Numbered from the stretch's first letter, positions 9,068 through 21,991 are shown. The stretch: 64,000 nucleotides of DNA from Proteles cristata cristata (GCA_017311185.1 JAESUZ010003884.1:165001-229000); one strand, 5' to 3'. Notes: generated by a model from the letters alone, not told the origin. Numbers and translations are program-made.

Positions 9068-11587
9068 TAATACGTTGGCCTATGGTATATAAATATGTAA
9101 CATAATTTTGCAAACAGCACAGAAGAGGTGGGTGGGAACAAAGCTGGGCTGAGGTACAGTAATGACGGTAAAGTAAATGACACCAGATGGTAACTTGAAT
9201 CTATAGGAACAGATGAAAAGAACCAGAAATTATAAATAAGTTTAACATAACAAACTTGCTGTCCTTATTTTCTCAGCTTTTTTAGAAGATAAAATTATCT
9301 AAAGTAATAGTTTTAACAGTGTGTCCTTGAGTTTGTAACATTTATAGATGTAATATGTGTGAAAAAAAATAACACAAAGTAGATGTGGGACTAGAGCTTC
9401 AACCATACATTCTATATATTTTTTTATCTCACTGGAATTAAGTTAGTATAAATATGAAATCGATTCCATAAGTCAATATTTATATGATATTCATTTCTAA
9501 AGAAAGGGCTAGGAAAATATCTCAAAAATAAGAAAAATTATTAAAAGGATTAAATTGTTACACTAAAAAAATTCACTTAATGCAGTAAAGCAGAATAGAG
9601 GAGAAGGAATATCATGGGACATAGAAACCAAAAAGTAAAATGGCAGAATATGTAAATAATTGCATTAAATGAAGGTGGATTAAGCAGTCTAAATCAAGAC
9701 TCAGAGATTGTAAGGCTGGAGGAAGAAAAGTAAAATCCAATTATATGCTGTCTAATGGAGATACACTTTTGATTCAATGTTACAAATAGATTAAAAGAAA
9801 AAGGATGAAAAAAATATATCCTGCAAACGGCAACCGTAAGAAAGCTGGAGTGACTATAGTATGTTTAAATAAAGTGGTTTTTAAACAATGTTAGTAGAGA
9901 GAAAGAGGGACATCTATTAATAATGAAAAAGAGTCAATCTATTAAGAATATATAACATTTATAAGCCATACATGCACCTAAAATCAGAGCCCCAAATACA
10001 TAAAGGAAGAAATGACAGAATGAAATGTAGAAATAGATATTTCAGCAATAATACTTGAAAGCACCCACATCCCTCCTTAAATAATGGATGGAATAACTGT
10101 GCACAAGATCAACAAAGACATAGAAGACTCGAACCACCCATTTATGCAACCCATTCCAACAGACATCTGCAGACCACTACATCCAAACCCAACAGAAGAT
10201 ACATTTTTCTGAAATGCACATGGAACATTCTCCAGATTAGATGATATGCTATGCTGTAAACCAAGCCTCAATAAATTTAAAATTATTTAAATTATATAAA
10301 GTGTGTTCTCTAACTACAGTGAAATGGAATTGTAAATCAATAACAGAAATAAATTTGGGAAATTCACAAATATGTAGAAATTGAGCAACACGTTTCTAAA
10401 TAGCCAATCCACTAAATAAGGAACCACAAGGGATGTTAGAAAATATGTTGAGATTAATGAAGTTGAAGACACAATGTAAAACTTAAAGGGTGGAGCTAAA
10501 ACAGTACTTAGAATTTATAGCTGTGAAATGTGTGTATTCAATAAAAAGGAAAGACCTTAAACCAGTAATCTATCTTCCTTAAGAAACTGAAAAAGAAAAA
10601 CAAACTAAAGAATAAAATTAACTCAGAATAGATCAAAAATTAATATAATATTGATAATCTTATTAGAATTAGAGAATAGAAAAATAGTTGAGAAAAATCA
10701 ATGAAGCCAAACATGATTCCTTAAACCTATGGCTGAATTAACCAAAATGAAAAGGGAACACTCAAATTACTAAAATCAGGAATGAAAAGGGGGAAATTAC
10801 TAACACTTTACAGAAAATTATAAGGGAATACTATAAATAATGGCATGCCAATAAATCAGATAAATTGGATGAAATGGACAATTCTAAGAAAGCATGAGCT
10901 ATCAAAACTGGCTCAAGAAGAAATATAAAATATGACTAGTCTAGAATAGAATCTATAACAAGTAAAGAGATTGAATTACGATTTTAAAAGTATCCACAAA
11001 GAAGCACACAAATTCAGATAGCTTCACTGGTGAATTCTAGCAAACATTTAAAGAAGAATTAAAACCAGTTTTTCACAGAATCTTCCAAAAAGTAGAATCA
11101 GAGAGAACACATTCCAATTCGTTCTATGAGGCCAGTATTAAACCTGATACCAAAACCTGATAAATCATAGGAAGGTAACTCTACAGACTAATAACGTTTG
11201 TGAACATAGATGTAAAAATTCTTATCAAAATACTAGTAAAGTAAATCCAGCAACATACAAGAAAAGATTATTCACCATAACCAAGTGGGATTTATCCAGG
11301 AATGCAAGGTTGGTTTATCATCTGAAAATCAGTTAATGGAATATGTCATATTAGTAGCATAAATGACAAAAAACACATGATAATCCCATCATATGCAGAA
11401 AAAGCATTTGACAAAATCTGTTAACCTTTTATAATAAAAGTACTCAACAAACTAGGAATAGAAGGGAACTTCCTCAATATGATAATACCTATAAAAAACT
11501 CACAACTAATCTCATACTTAGAGGTAAAAAACTGAAAGTTGCCCTATTAAGATCTAGAACATAGTGATGTCCACTCCCACCACTTTT

Positions 11588-11793
11588 TAAAGAGTTAAAA
11601 TTTTTTTTTAATTTTAAGAGAGAGAGAGTACACATGAGCAGGGGAGAGGGTCAGAGTGGGAAAGAGAGAAAATTTCAAGCAGGCTTCATGCTAAGAATGG
11701 AGCCTGATGTGGGTCTCAATCCCATGATCCAGGGATCATGATCTGAACTGAGATCAAGAGTTGGACACAACCTACTGAGCCACCCACGTGCCC
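11588..11793 (-). mobile_element. older carnivore tRNA-SINE in L1M ORF2 region
   Basis: Target duplication near ccactcccaccactttt (11571-11587) and ctcattctcaccactttt (11793-11810). 'gggtctcaatcccatgatcc' marks the older SINE type. The head is decayed (gagccacccacgtgccc). Confidence 0.92.
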
Positions 11794-11868
11794 TCATTCT
11801 CACCACTTTTATTCAACATGGTTCTAGAAGTTCCAGCCAGGGCAATTAGGTCATAAAATGAAGCAAAA

Positions 11869-12264
11869 GGTGTACCAATTGGCTCAGGCTGCCATAAAAA
11901 AAAAAAAAATACCATGGACTAGGTGGCTTAAAGAACATAAATTTATTTCCTTTAGATTTGGAGGTTAGAAGTCACAGATCAAGGTCTCGTAGGGCCAGTT
12001 TCTGATGAGGATTCTTTCTAGGGTGCAGATGGCTACATTTTCATTGTGTCCTCAATAGTAGGGAGAAGGAGAAATGGGAGGAGAGGGAGAGGGAGAGTGC
12101 AATGTCTCTCTGCTGTCTCTTTTTATAAGTGCACTAATACTATTGTATCAAGGTCCCACCTTTATGACCACATATAATCTTAATTACTTCTTTACTCCAA
12201 ATACAGCCACAGTGGGGATTATGACTTCAACATATGAATGGGGGGAGGCACAGTCAGTCCATGA
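11869..12264 (-). mobile_element. MLT1-type solo LTR inserted in L1M
   Basis: Antisense MLT1 words: 'ggctgccataaaaaaaa', 'gactaggtggcttaaag', 'agtcacagatcaaggtctcg', 'tcttttt ataagtgcacta', 'ttacttctttactccaaata', 'gacttcaacatatgaatg'. L1M resumes just after it (aaggcattcacattgggg), so the LTR landed in the L1. The (GGGAGA)n run at 12060-12100 lies inside it. Confidence 0.85.
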
Positions 12265-12515
12265 TGAAAGGCATTCACATTGGGGAGGAAGAAGTAAAAT
12301 TATCTCTGTTTACATATGGCATTATCATCTTGCATACAGAAAAAAAAAAAAAAGGAAATCACTAAGAAACCATTAGAATGAATAAATGAGGTAAGTTTCA
12401 ATAGATTCTGTTTCTATAATAAATAAATAACAGTGCAAAATTTAAATTAAGAAAACAATATCATTTATACTCACATCACAAAGAATAAAATAGTTAAGAA
12501 TAAACTGAACAAAAT

Positions 12516-15035
12516 TTCTAGAAACATATAAACTACCCAAACTGAAACCGGAAGAAATAGAAAATTTGAACAGACCCATAAGCAGCAAAGAAATTGAATC
12601 AGTAATCAAAAACAAAAACAAAACTCAACAAAAGGAAGTCTAGGGCCAGACAGCTTGACAGAAGAATTCTACCAAACATTTAAAGAAGACTTAATATTCT
12701 TCTGGAACTGTTCCAAAAAATAGAATTGTGTAAGGAAAACTCATTCTATGAGACCAGCATTACCTTGATTTCAAAACCAGAAAAGACCCCATTAAAAAGG
12801 GGAGTTATAGACCAATATCCCTCATGAACATGGATGCAAAAATTCTCACCAAGATACTAGCAAATTGAATCCAACAGTAGATTAAAAGAATTATTCATCA
12901 CAATGAAGTGGGATTTATTCCTGAGCTACAGGGGTAGTTCAATATCTGTAAATCAATCAACCTGATACAGCACATTAATAAAAGAAAGGATAAGAACCAT
13001 ATGATCCTCTCAATAGATGCAGAAAAAAGCATTTGACAAAATACAGCATCCTATCTTGATAAAAACCCTCAAGAAAGTAAGGATAGAAGGAACATACCTC
13101 AACATAATATAGGCCATATATGAAAGACCCATAACTCAGATCATCCTCAATGAGGAAGAAACTGAAAGCTTTCCCCCCAAGGTCAGGAATCTGACAGGGA
13201 AGTTTACTGTTGCCACTGTTGTTCAACATAGTATTGGAAGTCTTAGTCAAGCAATCAGACAAAAAGAAATAAAAGCCATCCAAATCAGCAAGGAAGAAGT
13301 CATACTTTCACTTTTCTCATATGACATGATACTGTATGTGGAAAACCTGAAAGACTCCACCAAAAAATTGTTAGAACTGATATATGAATTCAGCAAAGTC
13401 ACAAGATAGAAAATCAATGTACAGAAATCTGTTGCATTTCTATACACCAGTAATGAATCAGCAGAAAGAGAAATCAAAGAATCAATTCTGTTTACAGTTG
13501 CACCAAAAACCATAAGATACCCAGAAAAAAATTTCACCAAAGAGACAAAAGATCTGTACTCTGAAAAATGTAGAGTACTTATGAAAGAAATCAAAGATGA
13601 CACAAAGAAATGGAAAAACATTCCATTCTCATGGATTGGAAGAACAAATATTGTTAGAATGTCTATACTACCCAAAACAATCCACACATTCAATGCAATC
13701 CCTATCAAAATAACACCAGCTGTTTTTCACAGAGCTAGAACAAACAATTCTAAAATTTGTATGGAATCAGAAAAGACCCCAAATACTCAAAGTCATGTTG
13801 GAAAAGAAAAGATGTGGGAGGCATCACAATTCCAGACTTCAAGCTATATTACAAAGTTGTAATCATAGTATGGTACTGACATAAAAATGGACACATAGAT
13901 CAATGGAACAGAAGAGATAACCCAAAAGTGGGCCCACAGCTGTATGGTCAACCAATCTTCAACAAAGCAGAAAAGAATATACAATGGAAAAAAGACAGTG
14001 TCTTCAGTAAATAGTGTTGGGAAAACTGGATAGAGACATGCAGTGGAATGAAACTGGACCATTTTCTGACACCATACACAAAAACAAATTCAAAATGGAA
14101 GAAAGACCTAAGTGTGAGATAAGAAACCACAAAGATTCTAGAAGAGAACACAGGCAGCAATCTCTTTGATCTTGGCTGGAGCAACTTCTTACCAGACACA
14201 TCTCCAGAGGCAAGGAAAACAAAAGCAAAAATGAACTATTGATATGTCATCAAGATAAAAAGCTTCTGCACAGTGAAGGAAATAATCAACAAAACTAAAA
14301 GGCAACCTACAGAATGGGAGAAGATATTGGCAAATGACATACCAGATAAAAGGTTAGTAACCAAAATCTGTGAATAACTTTTCAAAGTCAACACCCCAAA
14401 AAGAAATAATCCAGTTAAGAAATGGGCAGGAGACATGAACAGATATTTTTCCAAAGAAGACATCTCGATGGCTAACAGACACATGAAAATTCTCAACATC
14501 ACTCATCATCAGGGAAATACAAATCAAAACCACGATGAGATACCACCTCACATCTGTCTGAATGGTTAAAATTAACAACTCAGGAAACAACAGATGTTGG
14601 TGAGGATGCGGAGAAAGGATGGGAATGCAAACTAGTGCAACCACTCTAGAAAACAATATAGAGGCTCCTCAAAAAGTTAAAAATAAAACTACCTTACAAT
14701 CCAACCATTGCACTACTAGGTATTTATCCAAAAGATACAAGAAATAATGAATCAAAGAGGCACATGCACCCCAATGTGTATAGCAGCACTATGAACAATA
14801 GCCAAATATGGAAAGAGCCCAAATGTCCATCAAATGATGAAGGGATACAGATGATGTGGTATATGTATACAATGGAATATTACTCAGCCATCAAAAAGAT
14901 TGAATCTTGCCATGTGCAAGGATGTGGATGGAACTAGAGTGTATTATGCTAAACAAAATAAGTCAGTCAGAGAAAGACCAATATCATATGATTTCATTCA
15001 TTTGTGGGATTTAAGGAACAAAATAAATAAATATA
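12516..15035 (+). pseudogene. L1 ORF2 C-terminal two thirds, dead
   Basis: Decayed reverse transcriptase and C-terminal region of L1 ORF2, read in fragments. Visible parts: priming-region text near 12640-12700 (ggccagacagcttgacag), palm text near 12990-13040, the catalytic FADD position reading F-S-Y-D at 13314-13325, and a C-terminal piece 'MKEIKDDTKKWKNIPFSWIG' at 13581-13640 in one open 93-codon frame. The end of ORF2 (YHMISFICGI-like, stop TAA) falls near 15013. Several in-frame stops and frameshifts. The frames on the opposite strand (e.g. 13708-13247, 14656-14354) are its antisense shadow. Confidence 0.85.
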
Positions 15036-15304
15036 GGGGAAGGAAAGGAAAAAAATAAATAAGATAAAAATAGGGAGGCAAACCATAAGAGACTCTTGAA
15101 AGTAGAGACCAGACTAGGGATTCCTAGAAGGGAGGTTAGAAGAGGACTGGGCTGGGTGGGTGATGGGCAGTGGAAAGGGCATTTGTTGTGATGGATGCTC
15201 AGTGTTGTGTGTAGGTGATAAATTACCACAATCTACTTTTGAAACTAGTGCTACACTATATGTTAGCTAACTTGATTTCAATAAAATCTTGGAAGGAAAA
15301 ATCA
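15036..15304 (+). other. L1 3'UTR with A-rich end
   Basis: Words 'gggaggcaaaccataagaga', 'gatgggcagtggaaag' and 'caataaaatcttgg' correspond, in reverse orientation, to the start of the minus-strand L1 at 48.4 kb, so both belong to related carnivore L1 families. An AATAAA at about 15281 could have served as polyadenylation signal. Confidence 0.7.
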
Positions 15305-16963
15305 AAGAATAAACTGAACAAAATATACTCTGAAAACTCTAAAATATTTTGGAAAGAAACTAAAGAAGATATAAATAAATGGAAAGACGTCAAATGGTAT
15401 TGCATCAGAAAATACTGTTAAGATATCAGTATTCCCCCAAATTTATTAACAGATTCAGTGCAGTCCCTATCAAACTCCCAGTGGATTCTTTGCAGAAATT
15501 GACAATCTTATCCTAAAATTATTATGAAAATAAAAGAGACTGAGAATAGCCAAAGCAATCTTGAAAAAAATGAGGTAGGATTCAAACTTTCCAATTTTAT
15601 AATGTACTGCAGGATTACAGTAATCAAGACACCATGGTATTCAAATGAAGACAGACATATAGCTCAATGGGACAGAATCAGGAGTCCACAAATAAATTTT
15701 CACATTTATTGTCAGTTGACTTTTCCCAAGGATATCAAACCATCCCGATGGAGGAAAGAATGATCTTTAACAAATGATGCAGGGACAGCTGGATATCCAC
15801 ATGCAAAAAAGAAACTTGGACCCTTGCATCATACCGTACACAAAAATTTACTCAAAATGCATCCTAGACCTAAAAGTAAGAGCTAAAACTTTAAAACACT
15901 TAGAAGAGAACGTGGGAGTGGATTGTCCTGACCATGAATTAGGTAATGGTTTTTTAGGTATGCACTAATAGCACAAGCAACAAAAGAAAAAATAAATTAA
16001 TTGGCCTTCATCAAAATTTTGCTTCAAAGATCACTATCAAGAAAGCGAAAAGACCACCCACAAAATGGGAGAAAATACTTGCAAATCTCATACATGATAA
16101 GGGACTTGTATCTAGAATATACACAGACTCCTGTAACTCAATAATAAAAAGATACATAACCCAACTGAAAAGTGGACAAAGGATCTGAATACACATTGTC
16201 CCATGAAACTTATAAAAATTGCCAATAAGCCCATGAAAAGGAGCTTCCACATTATTAGCTGTCAGGAAATGAAAATCAAAACCACAGTGAGTTACCACTT
16301 CATACATATGAAGTTGGGCATAATAATGAAGACAAATAATAACAATTATTGGTGAAGATGTGGAGAAAGTGGAACCCTCATACCTTGGTGGGGGGAATGT
16401 AAAATGGTAAGCCACACAGGAAAACTGTCTGGCAGTTCCTTAAGAGTACCATGTGACACAGCAATTACACAACCTAGGTGTGTAATATGTCCACCCAAAA
16501 ACTTGTATACAAATGCTCATGGCAGCATTATTCATAATAGCCCCCAAGTGGAAACAGCCCGAATGTCTATCAGCAAATGAAGGGATGAATTAATATGGTG
16601 TATTCGTATAATGAAGTATTATTGGATAATAAAAGGGAATAAAATGCTTATGCATGCTGCAACATGGATGAATCTTGAAAACGTGATGCTAAGTGAATGG
16701 GGCCAGTCACACAGGACCACATATTGTACGTTTCCCTTTATATGAAATGTCAGAGTAGACAAATCCATGGAGACGGAAAGTAGATTAGCAGGTGAATGGT
16801 TGCCTCGTGCTAAGTGGGGTGAAGAAGATGAGGAGTGACTAGGAAATAGTAAAGAGTTCCTTTTGGAGTGATGAAGATACCCTAAAGTTGGTTGTACAAC
16901 TTTTGGATATGGTATGGTTGTGCAATTGTGAATAAATTAAATGATATAGAATTATTTGCTTTA

Positions 16964-17178
16964 GGGGCGCCTGGGTGGCTTAGTCGGTTAAGCGTCCGAC
17001 TTTCGCTTAGGTCATGATCTCGTGGTTCGTGGGTTCGAGCCCCGCGTCGGGCTCTGTGCTGACTGCCAGCTCAGAGCCTGGAGCCTCTTTCAGTCTGTGA
17101 CTCCCTCTCTCTCTGACCCTCCCCTGCTCACGCTGTCTCTCTCTCTCTGCTAGAAATAAATAAAACATTAAAAAAAAA
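16964..17178 (+). mobile_element. carnivore tRNA-SINE, variant subfamily
   Basis: Target duplication agaattatttgcttta (16948-16963) and agatttatttgcttta (17179-17194), one mismatch. Carries the same special words as the copies at 1246 and 49047: 'ggcttagtcggttaag', 'actttcgcttaggtc', 'gactgccagctcagagcc' and tail 'ctagaaataaataaa'. Sits in the 3'UTR of the ancient L1M. Confidence 0.98.
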
Positions 17179-17245
17179 AGATTTATTTGCTTTAATTGAG
17201 TAATTATATGGGGTATGAATTATACCTTAATAAAAATATTAATGA

Positions 17246-17624
17246 ATGCATAAAAAGAAAAGAAAACAATTAGAGAAGCTTTATCTCCTTACTGCTGGTC
17301 TCAGAAACTGAAAAGTATAAAATTTAGGAATTAACTTTTTGTTCGTTCGTAGAAAGATTACTGTAAAACATGTGGGTCTGGTGTGAGGGAGGGATTCCTT
17401 TTTTCCATTAGATTAAAATTACTTAACGATAATTAGTTTCAATATATTCTTGAGTTAACTTAGATTACTTTCCTCCCTAGAATATTATCAGTTTCATCCA
17501 AGTTAAAAAAATATTGATATAAAGTAGATTATAGTATTTATTTATTTTTAGATTTGGGGGTCTTAGTTTGATTTTTATTGGTATTTTTATGGTATTTATT
17601 TATTTTAAGATCTTTTTCCCTATT
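17246..17624. other. AT-rich unassigned stretch
   Basis: AT-rich DNA with tatttattt words. Some L1 flavour but no firm match. No gene seen. Confidence 0.4.
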
Positions 17625-18720
17625 GATGGTTATCAAACCATCCCAGTGGGGAAAGAATAACCTCTAACATATGAATAAAACTAGTTGGTCCTTCTTGGAG
17701 AAACAGCCAAGTTGAGGTCAGCAAAGTAGAAGACAAACCCAAAACATTTTGTGATGCTTGAAAGTAAAAAAGTGTAAGACATGAAGGTATCATGTTTAAA
17801 ATGTACAGAAACTCATCCGGGAGTTTGAATGGCCTTTTCTGGGATACTTAGAGCAACAAAATAAATAATGATAGGTAGTATTGGATGATCATCCACAGAA
17901 TAAAACAAATGTCTGTGAGTCCATACTGATAGGAACAGATAATTGAATAATTGATGAAATAAATGAAGGGAGGAGAAGGGACACCTCTTCCTTATGGACG
18001 ATTTCAGTTAATAGAGGTTGCATGAATGGTGAAATAGAAAACCACCATTTGGCAAACACCACAGTTACAATAGGAGCAGACAGATATCACTGGTGCATTT
18101 TACAATTAGGGGGAGAAATTATGATGCTAAACAGGGTATTTCTATTGCCTCATTGTGTTTCCCCACAAGATGTTCATTAATTTCAAAGGGAAAAGGGTAA
18201 GTTTATGGTGGAGAAACCATCTTAACCATCCTAACCAAGTGATCATGGTTAATTTCTGATATTTTGCACTGGTAAGGACTCCATATGACTTCTGTGGTAT
18301 TGTTGCCCAAAATGCATAACCTGAGTTTAATCATGGGAAGACACAAGGCAAATCCCAATAAAGGAGCATTCTACAAAATAACTTACTAGTACTCTTTCAC
18401 ATATTGTAGTAAGAGAGGAGCAGGGATTGTGGAAGTGTCTGAAAACAGGGGCATGACAATGAAACGCAGTATTATGAATTGGGATTAGATCTCAGTCCAG
18501 ATAAAGGATATTCATTGGACAGTCAGTGAAATTCAGATTAGATCCTTGTAATAATTAATAATACTGTATTGATGATAATTTTCTGTTTTTGATCATTACA
18601 CTGTGCAAATATTGGACAGGGTGTTAACATTTGAGGAAATGAGTGAAGGTTATACCAGAACCCTGAGTAATTTTTCAATTTAAAAAAATTCTGAAACTGT
18701 CATAATGCTAAAAGTTAACA
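17625..18720 (+). mobile_element. old L1 (L1ME-like) ORF2 end and 3' region
   Basis: Begins with ORF2-like text parallel to 15735-15790 (atcaaaccatcccagtgggg, cf. atcaaaccatcccgatgg). The 3' part has words I associate with L1ME 3'UTRs: 'gacacaaggcaaatcccaat', 'aaggagcattctacaaaat', 'gggtgttaacatttgagg'. Family assignment is tentative. Confidence 0.55.
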
Positions 18721-18903
18721 AGACTTTAAAATATTTAAAAATCTGTTATATCTGTTGTTTGGTAGTTTTCTGTTCCTAATAGTGTCATGACTAGGTTTTC
18801 TCTTAATCAGTTCATAAGTTTGTTTTTTTTTTTTTGAACAGTGACCATATGAAGTTATATTTTCTCTTTCTCCATCTCCTTTAAGTTTTCTTGTATTGTT
18901 ATT

Positions 18904-19107
18904 ATTATTATTAATTACTTCAAATGTTTATTTATTTTGAGAGAGAGAGAGAACACAAGTGGAGGAGGGGCAGAGAGATAAGGGGAGAGAGAGAATCTCA
19001 AGCAGGCTCCATGCTCAGTGCAGAGCCTGACACAGGGCTTAATCCCATGAATGGTGAGATCATGACCTGAGTCAAAATCAAGAGCCACCCAGGTGCCCCT
19101 TTTTTGG
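18904..19107 (-). mobile_element. carnivore tRNA-SINE, truncated head
   Basis: Body 'aagcaggctccatgctcagtg', 'gggcttaatcccatgaat'. The head region lacks the usual 'cggacgcttaaccgactg' segment (jumps from 'aaaatcaaga' to 'gccacccaggtgcccc'). Likely target duplication gtattgttatt (18893-18903; 19108-19118). Confidence 0.9.
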
Positions 19108-19117
19108 GTATTGTTAT

Positions 19118-19429
19118 TTTTTTGAGGTAGGGTTGACACATCACATTACAGTTACAAGTGTACAACATAGTGATGGATTTATAAGTTATTTTGTCATTTA
19201 TGTCTCCTCCCCAATCCATTCAACTCATATTTTTGTTATTTCTTTTACTTTTGTTTGACTGCTTTTTTCTTATTAATTACAGTTCTCATTTATAGCTTAT
19301 TATAAACTGTATTATTATGTATCGTGGGTTAACTTTATTTTATTACTTCATTATTTTTGACATCTACTGCTTTGAGGATGTTCTTGGTTGCTTTTCTAGT
19401 TTCATTTAGTGAATTCATTACTGCACGAG
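19118..19429 (-). mobile_element. old L1M fragments
   Basis: 19118-19190 has antisense L1 3' words (gggttgacac, gtgtacaacatagtgatgg). 19360-19429 has antisense L1 ORF2-like text that resumes at 19850 after the LTR (aaggacatacttctgtctct). Confidence 0.45.
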
Positions 19430-19832
19430 TTTTGTAGGGGCCACCATCATAAAGTACCATCAACTGGGTGACTGTAAAAACACAGAGCCTTATTCTCTGC
19501 CAGGTCTAGAGGCCCGAAGTCCAAGATCAAGAACCATATTCTCTCTGGAAATTCTGGAAAAGGATCCTTTTTTGCTTTTTGCAGCCCCAGCTGTTCATTG
19601 GTTTATGTTGGCATAACTACAATCTCTGCCTTTGCCATCATGCGGCCTTCTTGCTGTGTCTCTGTACAGTGTCCTGTGTCAATCATAATGGACTTAAGGT
19701 CTACCCTTGCTCCATTAAGACCTCACTTAACTTGGTTACATATGCAAAGACCCTATTTCCAACTAAGGCCACATCCACAGGTACAGGAATTAGAGCATGG
19801 ACATATCTCTTTGGGGATATGATTCAATTACT
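19430..19832 (-). mobile_element. MLT1-type solo LTR
   Basis: Antisense words 'ataaagtaccatcaactggg', 'gaagtccaagatcaag', 'gcaaagaccctatttccaac' and 'ttggggatatgattcaatta'. Inserted in old L1M sequence, which flanks it on both sides. No internal viral region. Confidence 0.75.
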
Positions 19833-19849
19833 CTTATTTTTCTCATTTT

Positions 19850-20790
19850 TTAATACAGGCACTTAAAGGACATACTTCTGTCTCTAAGTAGTGTCTTAGC
19901 TGCATTTCATGATTTGTAAAATAAACTTTTATAGATGGATAATATGGATAAAGAGGAAAGTCTACAAGAAATAAATATAATGCTCTATGAATTTTCATCA
20001 ATTCAACATTCCTGTGTAACAACTACACAGATTACACAATATTTCTTACACTCTAGAAGCCCCTGAGAATACCCTTTTAGTCACTACCCACTCAAGAGTA
20101 GTAAGTATCTTGATTTCTAAAAGCATTGATTAGTTTGGCCTATTAGTTAATTTTAGATAAATGGGATCACAGATCATGTAGTTTTATGAAATGACTTCTT
20201 TTGTTAAACATTTTGTTCGTGAGATTCAACCATGTTGTTGCATGGTGTTGTAAATTATTCCTTCTTATTGTTGTCTAGGATTCAATTGTTTATCCATTTG
20301 CCTGTTGACAAGCATTTGGTTAATTTCCATTTTTTGGTTTATAATTACCATGCATATTCTCTACATGTCTTCTAATGAACATGCATATGCATTTCTGTTT
20401 CTTATTAACTGGGAAGAGAATTATTTGGTCACAGCATATACAAAAATGTTCAGCTTTATTTCAGTACTGTCATATAGTTCTCCAAACATCAGTTAACTTT
20501 GTCACCAGCAGTAAGAGAGTTCAAGTCAATTCTTGCCAACAATTCCTTTTTTGTCTTTTTCCCTTTAGGCATTCTAGATGTGTGGTGTTATGCATTCTAA
20601 TTTTAATTTGCATTTTTCTGATGACTAATAAAAGAGAACATGTTTTCATAGGTGTAATGGTCATTGAGATATTATAGATTTGTGAAGTGCCTACTCAGGT
20701 GTTTTGCTCCTATTTTTTTATCATTGTCTTTTTCTTTTTGATTTGTATTTCTGTATACATATTGTATATCCTTTCTGTAAGTCCATTCCT
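19850..20790 (-). mobile_element. L1M fragment, ORF2 end and 3' region
   Basis: Antisense L1M order is clear: 'aaatgggatcacagatcatg', 'gtgagattcaaccatgttg', 'ttgacaagcatttggttaat', 'cagtaagagagttcaag', 'ctaattttaatttgcatt', 'tttgtgaagtgcctactcag'. Many stops, so not coding. Confidence 0.8.
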
Positions 20791-20859
20791 GTCTATATGT
20801 ATTATATACATCCCATAAACTTTTAAGTATATAATGTTTATGATTGTAATTTGTTCTAA

Positions 20860-20975
20860 ATACTCTAGAATTACATGTATGTAATTACATGCATAATATA
20901 TACATATGGATACATAATATGCATATATTACATATATGTAACATCCATAATATGTATTATACATACGTACAATTA
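20860..20975. repeat. AT-rich cryptic repeat (TACAT/ATGTA words)
   Basis: Dense palindromic words such as tacatgta, tgcatata and acatatatgt between 20870 and 20970. Could form cruciforms. It lies between old L1 pieces. Confidence 0.7.
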
Positions 20976-20989
20976 AAATGCCCACCTGA

Positions 20990-21761
20990 AGTAAACCATG
21001 GATTAGGGAAGTTGTATCATAACAATAGAGTATAAGTATTTCTTGTTTGAAGTTTACATGAAGAGTCTTTGTTTTTCTTCTCCAGATGAATAGATAGATC
21101 TATCTATAAAGACATCAACTGAGGTGACCTTCCAAAGAGAGTCATTTCAAGTGGGAATTATGTCACTAAAAGTTAATCTTATTATGTTATTCTTGTGTCC
21201 CATATCCTTGGTTTTGGTTGTTTTGATCTATTAGTTTCTACAGGAAATATTTTAAAATTTCCTATGAAATTAAAGCATTTTTCCTTTATAGTTTGCAGAT
21301 GCATATGTTAGATGCATGCCATTTTAATATCTGGTGGTTCTCTTTGTACAATGGATATTTATTTATGGTTACTTTATTAGCCAATATTTTTATTTATTTT
21401 TATAGTATATCTGGCTTTAACTGCTCTTTCACTATTATAATAATGTCAGCATACAAGCTTTTAATGTTTATAACGGCTTTTCTTTTAACCATCTCTTTAG
21501 TCTCAATTTTTCCATATCGTTTTCCCTGAGTTCTCTCTCTCTAAGCAGAAACACTTGGGTTTTGGGTTTTGTTTGTCCAATTTGAGATTTCTTTGCATTA
21601 TTATTATTATTTTTTTACTAATTTCTACTGTCTTTGGTTTTCATTTTGATTTTCAATTTTCAGCTTTTTCTTTCTTTTCATACTTCTTGTAGTTTGGTAG
21701 GATATTGCTTATTTCCTTTTATTTCCTCTCTTAGTTTGGTTTCTTTATGGTTTATAGTTTT
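20990..21761. other. AT-rich stretch, probable decayed L1
   Basis: Low-GC sequence with L1-like antisense flavour (e.g. 21320-21500), but no motif firm enough for a family call. gata/tcta palindrome agatagatctatct at about 21090. No gene. Confidence 0.4.
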
Positions 21762-21974
21762 GCGGCACCTGAGTGGCTTAGTTGGTTAAGCATCCGACTT
21801 TAGCTCAGGTCATGATCTCATGGTTCATGAGTTCGAGCCCCACATTGGGCTCTGTGCTCACAGTGCGGAGCCTGCTTCAGATCCTCTGTCTCCCTCTCTT
21901 TGCCCCTCCCCCAGTTGGGTGCACATGCTTTCTCTGTCTCTGTCTCTCTCTATAGTAAATAAATGTTAAAAATT
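21762..21974 (+). mobile_element. carnivore tRNA-SINE
   Basis: Head gcggcacctgagtggcttag. Target duplication tatggtttatagtttt (about 21747-21761) and tatggtttctagttttt (21975 on). Body carries an extra 'ccagttgggtgcacatgctt' segment. Tail 'agtaaataaatgttaaaa'. Confidence 0.95.
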
Positions 21975-21991
21975 ATATGGTTTCTAGTTTT

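Larger units (their letters stand above)
12516..15304 (+). mobile_element. 5'-truncated younger carnivore L1
   Basis: Perfect 20-base target duplication aagaataaactgaacaaaat at 12496-12515 and 15305-15324. The insert starts within ORF2, upstream of the reverse transcriptase, and runs through the 3'UTR to an A-rich end (caataaaatcttggaagg). Insertion into old L1M with matching phase on both sides shows it is younger than the host. Confidence 0.95.
7260..17245 (+). mobile_element. ancient near-full-length L1M, heavily interrupted
   Basis: Reads as L1 from 5' to 3'. ORF1-type sequence: 'aaagagatagaaattatga', 'agaaagaatcggtgaactta', 'tccagcaaaattg'. Inter-ORF sequence: 'gacaccagatggtaacttg'. ORF2-type sequence: 'aaaagcatttgacaaaatc', 'catcaaaattttgcttcaaag', 'ggaataaaatgcttatgc'. 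The 3'UTR ends near 'gaattataccttaata'. Stops and frameshifts are everywhere, so no protein is made. Six later insertions interrupt it: SINEs at 7683, 8433, 11588 and 16964, an MLT1 LTR at 11869 and a younger L1 at 12516. Removing them leaves roughly 5.9 kb. The 5' limit is uncertain (6.7-7.4 kb). Confidence 0.85.

Noticed and set aside
13247..13708. 153-codon minus-strand frame, with neighbours at 13.9-14.7 kb
   Set aside because: Antisense of L1 ORF2 on the + strand.
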